A stretch of DNA of 61,030 nt, from the NCBI GenBank assembly GCA_013138975.1, contig WTBR01000010.1, positions 1 to 61,030 of the forward strand. Reading direction: 5' to 3'. Position numbers and translations under genes: made by a program. Positions 28,549 through 37,139 of this stretch are shown piece after piece (the stretch's first letter is position 1; every line of letters starts with the position of its first letter). The notes under the pieces were generated by a model. That model saw only the letters and a program-made list of their open reading frames with translations. It was not told the DNA's origin and ran no database searches. The DNA comes from Bacteroidales bacterium. Lineage in GTDB: Bacteria > Bacteroidota > Bacteroidia > Bacteroidales > UBA12077.

Positions 28549-28712
28549 TGACTGCCGTCAGGCAAGTTTGCAGGGTTTTAACCTTTAAATTGATAAATCA
28601 TTGGTAATTTATGATAATACCATTCTCCCAATAGCTATCGAAATCAAGGCATAATGCAGGACATTATTCCTTTTGGCTGTGAGATCGCTTCGCTAAGTGC
28701 GCTAAATTATTA
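28549..28712. repeat. Palindrome plus family A right-end remnant
   Basis: CCTGACTGCCGTCAGG (28549-28564) is a short dyad also present near 24030. From 28648 the ATAATGCAGGACATTAT hairpin and the GATCGCTTCGCTAAG...TTATTAGGGCAAA tail match the right end of family-A copy 3 (8185-8240). Confidence 0.5.
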
Positions 28713-28725
28713 GGGCAAAAAAAAA

Positions 28726-28938
28726 TTAAATTCGTGTTATTTTAATGTGAAAACATGCTTTAAACAATACCAAAGTACTTAATAATACATTGAAAATTCC
28801 TATGCCAATCATTACTAAATCACCTCCATCAATGCCCGAAGCTAAACAAAATAGTCCGGAAAAAAACATTACGGTAAGGGAAAACTTAAGCCAGACATTT
28901 ACACCTTTTCTGGTTCTTAATTTTACTAATAAAGTCAC
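28726..28938 (-). CDS. Small hydrophobic membrane protein (GTG start)
   Basis: 70 residues starting at GTG (28936-28938); an in-frame stop lies two codons upstream, so no ATG start is possible without losing the first TM segment. Two hydrophobic helices (about 18-37 and 42-63) are linked by a short GIDGGD turn; the first 15 residues and the tail are basic. This fits an inner-membrane mini protein with both ends inside. Unknown function. A shadow frame on the plus strand over the same bases has no such logic. Confidence 0.45.
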   Translation of the reverse strand: MTLLVKLRTRKGVNVWLKFSLTVMFFSGLFCLASGIDGGDLVMIGIGIFNVLLSTLVLFKACFHIKITRI

Positions 28939-29287
28939 TCTTCAATTAATTAAGGTTTATATAAAACTATCGTGTTTGTAATACTCTATATCATTTAAAT
29001 GTATTTTTATGCAAAAAAAATTTATGTTGTTATTCCTTTAATTTTATTACGCTGTTTTATCTATTTCTTTAATAGGGATAACGAAATTAAGCTTTTTGTT
29101 TAATTTTACAAAGATTTAGTTGAATAAATTAGATCTTGCACACTATGTGAGAAGATGTATTTATAGGTTTTAAGGCTTATTTATAAAGGCATTTTTTTTA
29201 TCTTCTGTTTTCAACAATAAAACTGTCTCATTAATAAGTACAGTCATTGAAAAAATAATTGATTTAATGTTAATTCCTAATCAATAT
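28939..29287. other. Intergenic, nothing recognised
   Basis: AT-rich with no repeat family, small gene or clear promoter. The helicase gene ends at its left of transcription (29288), and no strong terminator hairpin is visible. Confidence 0.4.
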
Positions 29288-30529
29288 TTATTTCTTCCTT
29301 TTTTTCTTTTTGCGTTTATTGATGTATTCTTCTTCTTCTTTCATTAAGGTTTTCCAATTGTGTGTTTTATCTTCAGAAAAGTTAACTGTACTTTCATAAT
29401 CATTCTTAGATATTTCTATTCTTTTAATTGGTTTTCCCAAATTCTCTTCAATTTCTTTTAGTAAACTTTGTTCTTCAGTGCTGCAAAATGAAACTGCTTG
29501 TCCTCTTTTATTAGCGCGCCCTGTCCTACCTACTCTATGTACATACTGTTCCGACGAATCAGGTAAATCATAATTTACAACATATTCTACATCCGGAATA
29601 TCAATTCCACGTGCACTTACATCAGTGGCGATTAGTATCTTTAATTCTCCATTTCTGAAGCTTCGCATGGTACTTTCTCTTTCCTTTTGCAATTTATCGC
29701 TATGGATGGTTTCGGAAACTATTTTTACTCTTTCCATGGCGCTTTTAACTCGCTCTGCACGTACTTTTGTTCTTACAAATACCAAAATTTTCTTATCAGC
29801 ATGATCTTTTACTAAATATTCTAAAAAGAAACGCTTGTCGTCCATTTCTACATTAGCTACAGCATGTTCTATGTTTTTTGCAACAGGATCTTTAGGCGAA
29901 ATCTGAATTCGTATTGCATTAGTCACTAGCGAATACGCTAGGTTTTTTATTTTTTCGTTGATAGTGGCTGAGAAAAAAAGTGTTTGTCGCTTTTTGGGTA
30001 AATGGCGCATTAAATCGTTAATGTCTTTAATAAAACCCAGATCGAGCATGTGATCGGCTTCATCTAATACCAGAATTTCTACACGTTTTAATAATAATGC
30101 GCCCTGACTTACTAAATCAAACATTCTTCCCGGAGTAGCAATTAAAACATCGACACCTTCGTTCAGTTGCTCTATTTGTGGTTCTTGATCGACACCACCA
30201 TGAATACAAAAAGTAGTTATGCGAGTGTGATTACCTAATGTTTTAAAAACAGAATCTATTTGTAAAGCCAACTCATGTGTTGGAGCCATAACTAAGCATT
30301 TAATACCATCGGCACGACCTTTAATTTTGCGTTCTTGCAAAATATTTAAAATAGGTATAGCAAAAGCAGCAGTTTTACCGGTACCTGTTTGTGCAATGGC
30401 TAATACATCCTCTCCTTTTAAGATAGGTGGAATTGCTTTATATTGAATGTCAGTAGGTTTTTTGTACCCTAATTTAGATATACTTGTTTTTATTCCTTCT
30501 GATATGCTGCGGTAATCTTCGAATTTCAT
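29288..30529 (-). CDS. DEAD-box RNA helicase (RhlE-like)
   Basis: 413 residues. All helicase motifs are readable: Q motif GYKKPTDIQYKAIP, motif I AQTGTGKT, Ia as PTHELALQ (usual PTRELA with R to H), Ib TPGR, II D156-E-A-D159, III SAT, V ATDVSARGIDIP and VI HRVGRTGRANKRG. A short C-terminal tail ends in a lysine/arginine run (INKRKKKKRKK) for RNA contact. ATP-dependent RNA unwinding in ribosome assembly or RNA decay is the usual role; cold-shock links are common in the family. The promoter TATCTTTG lies 17 bases before the start. Confidence 0.92.
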   Translation of the reverse strand: MKFEDYRSISEGIKTSISKLGYKKPTDIQYKAIPPILKGEDVLAIAQTGTGKTAAFAIPILNILQERKIKGRADGIKCLVMAPTHELALQIDSVFKTLGNHTRITTFCIHGGVDQEPQIEQLNEGVDVLIATPGRMFDLVSQGALLLKRVEILVLDEADHMLDLGFIKDINDLMRHLPKKRQTLFFSATINEKIKNLAYSLVTNAIRIQISPKDPVAKNIEHAVANVEMDDKRFFLEYLVKDHADKKILVFVRTKVRAERVKSAMERVKIVSETIHSDKLQKERESTMRSFRNGELKILIATDVSARGIDIPDVEYVVNYDLPDSSEQYVHRVGRTGRANKRGQAVSFCSTEEQSLLKEIEENLGKPIKRIEISKNDYESTVNFSEDKTHNWKTLMKEEEEYINKRKKKKRKK

Positions 30530-30546
30530 ACTTACAAATTAAGCTG

Positions 30547-30554
30547 CAAAGATA
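30547..30554 (-). promoter_or_regulatory. -7 promoter element of the helicase gene
   Basis: Minus-strand TATCTTTG is an exact TAnnTTTG match, giving a leader of roughly 12 bases. A -33 TTTG is not clear; TTCAT occupies the place. Confidence 0.45.
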
Positions 30555-30723
30555 AATATTAGATATGAACTATGAAGTTTATTTAAAGATATTTATAAGA
30601 TTCTTATTTTGTTTTATTCTTGTTTGTTGCTTATTCATAATAATACAAAGCATGGTTCATGGATATTTTAAACTATTTTTTGCATTTTGAACTAAACCTC
30701 AAATTTAAATATTTGATATTTCG

Positions 30724-32223
30724 TTAATATACGTACTCTTTAAGCAAAAACTGCATGAGTTCTGTATCTTTAAATTTTACATATAAAGGAGTATTCAATA
30801 TTGAATCGTTTAGTTCATATCCTTCATCTATTGCCAATTTTAAATAATTCGTAAATGCAACGACATCATTTAAATACGCATAAGATTCAGCAATTTTTAT
30901 ATAGTAATCTACACTTCTATTATATTTTAATGCTTTAACATAATAAACTAAAGCTTCATCGTATTTATTTTCAAATGCCAATACATCAGCATAGCCAGAT
31001 AAGGCTGTTGCTAAGTTAAATTCATCAGCATTTTCATTATTGATTACTTTATTATAATATTCTTTTGATTTGATATGATCAGATACTGATTTATAAATTC
31101 CAGCTATTTTTATTAATGCATCAAGGCCTTTTTCTCCATCCAGATCAAGCTTTGATACTTTGATATAACTATTAATTGCCTTTTCTTTTTTATCTAAGAT
31201 ATTATAGTTTTCAGCTAAAAAATATTGTGCATCTATATTCTTTTTATCAATTGCCAATATCTTATTGTAAATCTCATTAGCTTTACTATATTGTTTATCA
31301 TCAATGTAATAAGACGCCATATTCCAACCAATTGATGTGACAAACTCAGGGGCTGTTTCAAGAGCTTTATCATATTTACTTATTGCGGCTTCATATAATT
31401 CTTTATCTATTTCAAAGGTGTTATAATAAATTTCATCCGCTTCAATGAACAAAGTATGCCCCCATATTACATAAGTCCATAATTTAATCTGATCATCAAA
31501 ATAATCATCATATGTAATCATTCGAAAAAGCGAATCGGTAATTTCTTCTCTTTTTTCTGAAATATAATATGATAATAATATAATTGGATCGTTATAAAAT
31601 ATTACGAACTCTCCGGATTTATTAATTAATTTATCCAGTGCATTATACTTATCGTTCAGATCATCATTATAAAATTGTTCTAATCTATTATATTTTATTA
31701 GCTCTCCATTTGCTTTTAGCCTCATAGAAAATGTGAGGGATGTATTTTCTTCGGTTAAGTCCCCGTCCATTACAATGTTTATATAACCTAGTTTTTCTCT
31801 TAAAAACACTATTACTTCAGTAATCGATATATTGAACAATCCAACCTGTATTTCGAATGAGCTTAAATCGGCATTGCGTTGATAAGATTTTTCTTTATCT
31901 TCTTTTAAAATAATTGATTCAATTACTTCTAAAGATTCACTACCTGTCTTAACTATATCATTTAATTTATCGGAAAGCCTACTGCCTAGCACTTCACTTG
32001 AATACCCTTTTTCTGCAAAACTATTAGGAACACTTATTCTACTTAATCTAAAGGTTTGAGGTACGAATAGTTCCTGGAGAAGTAATATTATTACAACAAT
32101 AATGGAAATAAGTATTAATAATTTTGTTGAAAATGAAAATATAATTCCTAGTTTATCATTTAAACTATTGATTGTAAGTTTTGGGGATTTTATTTTTTTC
32201 AATATTGCAGGAAAACGCTTCAT
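30724..32223 (-). CDS. Membrane-anchored TPR protein
   Basis: 499 residues. A basic N-terminus (MKRFPAILKKIKSPKLTIN) precedes one TM helix at about 32-50 (LLILISIIVVIILLLQ). A mixed periplasmic domain follows (about 55-260; DKLNDIV, FEIQVGLFNISITEVIVFL), then at least five tetratricopeptide repeats from about 270 to 470 (YDKALETAPEF, SKANEIYNKILAID, EKAINSYIKVSKLD, IKSKEYYNKVI, DEALVYYVKALKYN). Third gene of the YfiR-like/TonB receptor operon, 5 bases after the receptor stop. It takes the place usually held by a sensor kinase or cyclase in related loci, so it may be the signalling partner, but no catalytic domain is present. Confidence 0.7.
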   Translation of the reverse strand: MKRFPAILKKIKSPKLTINSLNDKLGIIFSFSTKLLILISIIVVIILLLQELFVPQTFRLSRISVPNSFAEKGYSSEVLGSRLSDKLNDIVKTGSESLEVIESIILKEDKEKSYQRNADLSSFEIQVGLFNISITEVIVFLREKLGYINIVMDGDLTEENTSLTFSMRLKANGELIKYNRLEQFYNDDLNDKYNALDKLINKSGEFVIFYNDPIILLSYYISEKREEITDSLFRMITYDDYFDDQIKLWTYVIWGHTLFIEADEIYYNTFEIDKELYEAAISKYDKALETAPEFVTSIGWNMASYYIDDKQYSKANEIYNKILAIDKKNIDAQYFLAENYNILDKKEKAINSYIKVSKLDLDGEKGLDALIKIAGIYKSVSDHIKSKEYYNKVINNENADEFNLATALSGYADVLAFENKYDEALVYYVKALKYNRSVDYYIKIAESYAYLNDVVAFTNYLKLAIDEGYELNDSILNTPLYVKFKDTELMQFLLKEYVY

Positions 32224-32228
32224 TTAGC

Positions 32229-34556
32229 TTATTTTATTTTTAGTTTAATGCCGGCATTTAATCTAAAAGGATCTTGCGGTGTTTGGGCAAATCCTTCGAT
32301 ATCGGCAAAAGATATATTGTAATATTTATTATTTAACAAGTTGTTGATTTTTACAAAACAGCTAATAGCATATTTTTCGTTGCTCATTAATAAATAATTA
32401 CAATTTAAGTTGATATAATAGAAAGGATCAGAGCTTTCTGTTTTGAATAATTCATGGTAACTCCTTGATCTATAAACTAACCTGGGTGAAATATTTAATT
32501 TTTTGGAACTAAACGTAATACCCGATTTAACTGAGCTCTTTGCAGAATAGTATAATCTTCCAGTACCGATATTTCCATTCACATATGAATACGAAAAATT
32601 ATACTTAATATTAAATCGTGATCCATAGCTATACATCCAGTTTAAGCTGATATTACCTCCATATGTATTCGAATAACTATTATTTTCTTTTCTTTTTACA
32701 ACAGAAACTGGTATATCTTTAAATATTTCATTTTTATGTTTTTCATCAGTAATTAGATTCGTTATTTTATTATAAAATCCACTTAAAGTATAAGATAAGT
32801 TTTTATTTAAAAAGTAAGTATTATTTAGTTCCAGCGATTTAAGTTTTTCTGGTTTAAGATCACTATTTGGTAAATGCCAGAATGCGCTTTCTAATCCTAT
32901 TATATTCCCATTATTATCTGTATTAGATCCAAAACTTCCATATTGCTCGTAAGATGTATAAGGTGAAGGTGCTAAGAATGCCTCGTTATATAAAACAGAA
33001 ATTTTAAGTTTTTCAGAAGGATTATAAACCAATGCAACTCGTGGATTAAAATTTCCCTTATATCTTGTATTATAATCATATCTACAACCGGCTGTTATAC
33101 CAAACTTGTCATATATTTTTTGTTGATATTGAAAATATAAGCTGTAATTTTGGTAGTTAACATTATATATATTCTGTATAATGGATAAATCATTTTCTGC
33201 AGAATCCGTAATATTTGTCCCTAGATAATAAAAATCTTGGTAATCACTAGGTAAATTTCTATCGTATTTAAATGGAAGATCGCCGGATTTTGGTTGTGCA
33301 AAAATATTTTCAAGTGCTAATCCAGCTATAATATTACTATTGTCAGATAGTTTATAATCAAACTGTTCCTCCAACTTAAAAGAATGTTCTGTTCCATATT
33401 TATATCCATTATTAAAACTCGTATAAATATTTATAAAATTACTTTCTGGAGATATTTCATAACTGCTGTATGCAAAGGAGGTTTCAATATTTAATCTTTC
33501 ATTATTTGTTAAATAATTATAGGAACCAAAAATTGATTGGATATTAATTTTATAAATGGCTTCTTCTGAATATACATTGTATTCTGGTCTCATACCTGAT
33601 GATGAACTATGAGATTCCGAATTTCTGTAAAAACCAATATTAAAATCGTGAATTTGTAATAATGAATATATTGAGTAAGCTTTGGTTGGTGTTTCATAAG
33701 GTACTTTGCCATATGGAACTGTATCATTAAACAAAAGCATTTCTTCATAATTTGTATATCTGTCATTATACCAACTATAATCTTCTTTATAAAAATCAAT
33801 ATCCGGAAACATGGGCTCTCCTGATTGATAGATATTACCATCAAAAATAAATGATATATCATCATTCCCATATTGGGCAAACACAGAGTTTGAACTGGTA
33901 TTGAACATACCTAATTCGCTTGATATCTTAATATTATCGGAACCTATATCTTTATTTGTAATAATGTTAATAATGCCTGAAAATGCATCAGCGCCATAAA
34001 GGGCTGAGCCGGGGCCAATAATTATTTCTACTCGTTCAGCATTTTCAATAAAATAGTTTTTTCCAATTACATGAGGTGATCCAGCTATTGAATTAATTTT
34101 TACGCCATTCATCATTATAATGAATTTTTCACTGCCTGCTATTCCCCTTATTGTATAATAGTTTGAGTATTCAGAAACTGATTTTTGTTGTATTTCTATT
34201 CCCGGAATATCAATTAATACTTCATCAAGAAATGAATAATTATTTTGTTTAATTTGATCTTTGGTCATAATGTAAACAGTTGCAGGAGCCTCTGATGATA
34301 GTTGTGCATTTTTTGATGCCGTAACAACCTCTTGGTTCATAATGATTTTCATTAATTCATCTTCTGAAAAACCAATAATTTCTGATAATTTTATAAATTC
34401 ATGATAGGGCATATCGATTAAATCTTCATATGTGAGAGTTTTTAATAACTCCTTGTAATATGCTGTGGAGTCAGCTTGTTCCTGAGAAAGAACAGACTGA
34501 CTTATGAATAAAAAAGTGCACGAAATTAAAATGAGCTTGTATATTTTTTGAGTCAT
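32229..34556 (-). CDS. TonB-dependent outer-membrane receptor
   Basis: 775 residues. Signal peptide (1-24, ending SVLSQ), a short preface with two LxxEDLIDMPxxEF-type helices, then the plug domain (EVVTASKNAQLSSEAPATVYIMTKDQI to EIIIGPGSALYGADAFSGIINIIT, about 75-200) and a 22-strand barrel ending with a beta signal (RLNAGIKLKIK). The plug lacks the carboxypeptidase-like domain of SusC proteins. This lean form, with the VVTASK...APATVY opening, is typical of receptors paired with YfiR-like proteins. Ligand unknown. Fifteen bases separate it from the YfiR-like gene. Confidence 0.88.
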   Translation of the reverse strand: MTQKIYKLILISCTFLFISQSVLSQEQADSTAYYKELLKTLTYEDLIDMPYHEFIKLSEIIGFSEDELMKIIMNQEVVTASKNAQLSSEAPATVYIMTKDQIKQNNYSFLDEVLIDIPGIEIQQKSVSEYSNYYTIRGIAGSEKFIIMMNGVKINSIAGSPHVIGKNYFIENAERVEIIIGPGSALYGADAFSGIINIITNKDIGSDNIKISSELGMFNTSSNSVFAQYGNDDISFIFDGNIYQSGEPMFPDIDFYKEDYSWYNDRYTNYEEMLLFNDTVPYGKVPYETPTKAYSIYSLLQIHDFNIGFYRNSESHSSSSGMRPEYNVYSEEAIYKINIQSIFGSYNYLTNNERLNIETSFAYSSYEISPESNFINIYTSFNNGYKYGTEHSFKLEEQFDYKLSDNSNIIAGLALENIFAQPKSGDLPFKYDRNLPSDYQDFYYLGTNITDSAENDLSIIQNIYNVNYQNYSLYFQYQQKIYDKFGITAGCRYDYNTRYKGNFNPRVALVYNPSEKLKISVLYNEAFLAPSPYTSYEQYGSFGSNTDNNGNIIGLESAFWHLPNSDLKPEKLKSLELNNTYFLNKNLSYTLSGFYNKITNLITDEKHKNEIFKDIPVSVVKRKENNSYSNTYGGNISLNWMYSYGSRFNIKYNFSYSYVNGNIGTGRLYYSAKSSVKSGITFSSKKLNISPRLVYRSRSYHELFKTESSDPFYYINLNCNYLLMSNEKYAISCFVKINNLLNNKYYNISFADIEGFAQTPQDPFRLNAGIKLKIK

Positions 34557-34571
34557 TTCTGTAATAAGATT

Positions 34572-35081
34572 TTAGTTATATGGTAAGTTATTTGCAATTA
34601 TGGCTTCATTAATTTTTAATCCTTTTTGCTCGATATTATTTTTGTTTATCTCTAATTTCAGAGTATTTTCTATATAGCTAAGGTTTATATCGATTCCATT
34701 CGATCGAATTACTACATTATCAGAAATAATTATTGTTTTTTGCCCTTCGAGCTTTTGAACAATATCATTTATCATTGAGCTTTTAGTTTTTGGGATATAC
34801 ACTATATGGGTATATCCTATTTTGCTAACGGAACTTACCTTTTTTATTTCAATTCGAGGCTTAGTTGCTCTGGCGCTTTTTGAAACATTATTCAATTCCC
34901 AATTTATAGGCGAATTTCCAATAACAGTAATAATATATTTTTCTGGTTGTGAATTCAACCTCCAATTAATATTTTGTGTTATTCTGTATATATGGACAGC
35001 TTTATATTTTTCGGATGTTTGGGAAATCGAAATCTTAAATATAAATACCGAAAATAAAAGGAAAAGGAGAAATTTTTTCAT
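34572..35081 (-). CDS. YfiR/DUF4154-family periplasmic protein
   Basis: 169 residues with signal peptide MKKFLLFLLFSVFIFKISISQ. The family pattern is present: EKYKAVHIYRITQNINWRL near the start (usual YK.A.YI..FTKYI.WP), a central ITVIGNSP, IVYIPKTKSS and IIISDN...IDINLSYIENTLKLEINKNN. In Pseudomonas, YfiR is a periplasmic brake on a diguanylate cyclase. Here the operon has a TonB receptor and a TPR membrane protein but no GGDEF protein, so the output must be different or encoded elsewhere. First gene of its operon. Confidence 0.8.
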   Translation of the reverse strand: MKKFLLFLLFSVFIFKISISQTSEKYKAVHIYRITQNINWRLNSQPEKYIITVIGNSPINWELNNVSKSARATKPRIEIKKVSSVSKIGYTHIVYIPKTKSSMINDIVQKLEGQKTIIISDNVVIRSNGIDINLSYIENTLKLEINKNNIEQKGLKINEAIIANNLPYN

Positions 35082-35499
35082 TATAAATAATTCATTAATT
35101 TAAAGTGAAAACATTTTATTAAGTTATAACATTGTAAATAGAATAATTCCCTATATTAGGTAATTTTATTGATAAATAGTAGCATGTATAAGTATAGAAG
35201 ATGATATTTTTTTGCAAAATTTATCAATTCTTAAAAACTTTTCATGTTATCAGAATGAAAAATGAAAAACAATATTGTATCACAATTATTTATTCTTTTA
35301 CACCGAACAGACGATTCTACTGTTTTATTTACCTTAAGCATTTAGGTTTTTTTTATTCAAATAAAATATATTCCCTCCGCCTATTAATTCCTAATAATAG
35401 AAAAAGGGAACCCCATAAAGTTAATTTTTTTTCGAAAATATATCAACAAAACTTAATTATCATGTTAATGAATAAATAAACATGATGAAAATGAGGTTT
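35082..35499. other. Intergenic, nothing recognised
   Basis: AT-rich leader region of the YfiR-like operon on one side and upstream end of SRAP gene's 3' side on the other. A 92-codon plus-strand frame (35201-35479) has aromatic-rich, low-quality sequence and no family match. No clear terminator. Confidence 0.4.
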
Positions 35500-36234
35500 C
35501 TATTTATCAAAAAGATCAACTAATTCAGGATAGAAATAATAAGCAATAATTTCTGAGTTTTCTGCATCACTTGGTTTTGCAGGAATAAATTTCTGAATAG
35601 TATTTGCCTTCATTTTACTTGAGTCGAAAGGTTTCATGAGCTTTGTAATATCTTCTTCCGTCAATTTTCTATCTATCCATTTTAATGCATCTTCAGGCTC
35701 TAATATTAGTGGCATTCTTTTCTTTGTATTGTGGATACTGCCAACAAATTCGTTGGCCTCGGTTGTAATCACAGAATAAGTATTTATGATCTCTCCTGTT
35801 TCTTTATCTGTCCATGATGACCATATTCCACCAAAAACAAATACTTCATCGCCTTTTAAGCTTATGTAATAAGGATATTTCTTGCCTTTAATCTTTTGCC
35901 ACTCAAAAAAGCCGGAGCAAAGTATTAAACATCGTTTTTTGCGAATAGAATGCTTAAATGATGCCTTTTCAAAAATAGTTTCTGCCTTGGCATTCAAAGT
36001 ACTGTTTCTAAGCTTATTAGCAGCGAATTGATCTTTTACCCAAGAAGGAATTATTCCCCAATTAAAAAATTGAATCTCATCTGGTTTATCATCTGTAATT
36101 ACAGGCATTGCGGGATTATCGAATCCGTTTACAAGAAATTTTTCATTGAACAAACTCAATTGTTCCTCTTTTACAATCTTATTTTCAATAAGTTTTGTAG
36201 GATTCTTTTTTGTAAGACAATAGTAAAAACACAT
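35500..36234 (-). CDS. SRAP-domain protein (YedK/HMCES type)
   Basis: 244 residues. Protects abasic sites in single-stranded DNA by forming a covalent thiazolidine link through Cys2. The active site is complete: Cys2 right after the initiator Met, Asn81 in NAKAET, Glu111 in GFFEW and His168 in GSIHNTKKRMP. Being at the end of the umuC/umuD/dnaE/dinB/lexA block agrees with the family's SOS association. It is separated from umuC by a 905-base non-coding stretch with unusual content, so it may have its own promoter. Confidence 0.93.
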   Translation of the reverse strand: MCFYYCLTKKNPTKLIENKIVKEEQLSLFNEKFLVNGFDNPAMPVITDDKPDEIQFFNWGIIPSWVKDQFAANKLRNSTLNAKAETIFEKASFKHSIRKKRCLILCSGFFEWQKIKGKKYPYYISLKGDEVFVFGGIWSSWTDKETGEIINTYSVITTEANEFVGSIHNTKKRMPLILEPEDALKWIDRKLTEEDITKLMKPFDSSKMKANTIQKFIPAKPSDAENSEIIAYYFYPELVDLFDK

Positions 36235-36355
36235 AAAAAATTAGTTTCAAGTTTCAAGTTCATAGTTCCGAGTTTCTACCTTTTTTACTGTGTACTAGAT
36301 ATTAGGCGCTTGTAACTTCCTTTATATTGCCCCATTCATTGTATTTATATTCTCA

Positions 36356-36440
36356 TTAAAGTATTTCTTGTTTTAGTTTCCATTCCTTTCCATCACCCTG
36401 AATAACGAGTTTGAGCTTTTCTCTATCATATTTTTTTGTT
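36356..36440 (-). pseudogene. Remnant of a umuC 3' end
   Basis: On the minus strand the frame reads KKYDREKLKLVIQGDGKEWK followed by LKQEIL and a TAA at 36356-36358. It aligns residue for residue with the tail of the intact UmuC (QKYGRDKLKLAIQGDGKEWK, LKQEML) at 37182-37270. The remainder of the gene is missing. It is the scar of a second, lost or duplicated umuC. Confidence 0.75.
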
Positions 36441-36507
36441 AGCTATAGTTGTTTGTTAATCAGTCAAATATAATAATATAAAGTTCTTTGATTTATTGAA
36501 AATACTT

Positions 36508-36534
36508 GTAAAAACTGATACTGTCGTACCAGTT
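36508..36534 (-). terminator. Intrinsic terminator after the 37-residue peptide gene
   Basis: Minus-strand hairpin AACTGGTAC-GACA-GTATCAGTT (one mismatched pair) is followed by TTTTT. It lies 11 bases past the TAG of the small gene at 36545-36658, a good sign that this gene is really transcribed. Confidence 0.6.
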
Positions 36535-36544
36535 CCAAAGTTTT

Positions 36545-36658
36545 CTACTTTTTAGCATTTAGCTTAAACCAACTGCCTACTTCGATAGAAAATTCTTTAT
36601 AATTTGATACGACAAGTATCAGAACGATTGTAATAATCGTCATAAAAACATAAACCAT
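36545..36658 (-). CDS. 37-residue single-TM membrane peptide
   Basis: ATG at 36658, TAG at 36545-36547. Residues 1-18 (MVYVFMTIITIVLILVVS) form one hydrophobic helix; the rest (NYKEFSIEVGSWFKLNAKK) is polar and ends in basic residues. The shape is that of type I toxin peptides (TisB, Ldr, Fst) and of other small bacterial membrane peptides. It lies in the SOS cluster, is followed at once by an intrinsic terminator, and is preceded on the same strand by a candidate structured RNA. No classical Shine-Dalgarno. Function is an inference only; it may equally be a small regulator of a membrane complex. Confidence 0.5.
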   Translation of the reverse strand: MVYVFMTIITIVLILVVSNYKEFSIEVGSWFKLNAKK

Positions 36659-36847
36659 AATTTTGGATTATTTTTTTATCGGTGGTCGAACCAGTCCTAT
36701 GGCTTCCGATTTTAAGCACTATTTTTATTTTCCAACTAATTCAATTTGGTGTTAATCATATTTCTATGAGTTGATTTAGTCGCTACGTTGTCATTGTGTT
36801 ATGGTCTTACAACGCAAGTATCATCAATATTTTCAAAGAACTTTTTA

Positions 36848-36877
36848 GTAAAACCCCATTGCGTGAACAATGAGGTT
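36848..36877 (-). terminator. Intrinsic terminator-like hairpin after the candidate RNA
   Basis: Minus-strand AACCTCATTG-TTCACG-CAATGGGGTT forms a 10-bp stem (one G-U pair) with a 6-base loop, then TTAC. The U tract is short. The G-U pair exists only in the minus-strand RNA, which argues for that orientation. Confidence 0.5.
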
Positions 36878-37034
36878 AAAAGAAGCAAATTCTGATACGT
36901 CCAAATAACCTAGGGAAGTAGGTCGTAGTCTTACGTTATCACGCCTACTCAACCTGTTGGCATGTGTTTTAGCTTTAATCGTATGCCGAAACAGTGACGA
37001 CCCAGAGAAAACATATATCAGGTTTGCTTCTTTA
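36877..37034 (-). ncRNA. Candidate structured RNA of unknown class
   Basis: The ends pair: minus-strand TAAAGAAGCAAA with TTTGCTTCTTTTA, then CTGATA with TATCAG, a closing stem of about 18 bp with a small internal loop. Inside are further nested pairs: GGCAT/ATGCC, AACAGG/CCTAGGTT enclosing AGTAGG/CCTACT, and CGT/ACG at the tip. The interior has no open frame, is richer in G+C than its surroundings, and is followed by a terminator-like hairpin. It does not match tmRNA, RNase P, SRP or the riboswitch cores I know. A retron-like RNA would need a reverse transcriptase, which is absent. Confidence 0.45.
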
Positions 37035-37139
37035 TTTTATAAATGTATAAAAATTGTCATAATGAATAAAATATTATACATCAAATTATCAATCTATAGT
37101 GTGGTTTTTTTACAATTATGGCTAACTATGTACTAATAA

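Noticed and set aside
35201..35479. 92-codon plus-strand open frame
   Set aside because: Aromatic- and Asn-rich translation of AT-rich spacer, no start signal, no family resemblance.
36877..37034. Retron RNA (end-pairing a1/a2-like stem)
   Set aside because: No reverse transcriptase gene anywhere in the window, and the msr/msd landmarks are not clear.
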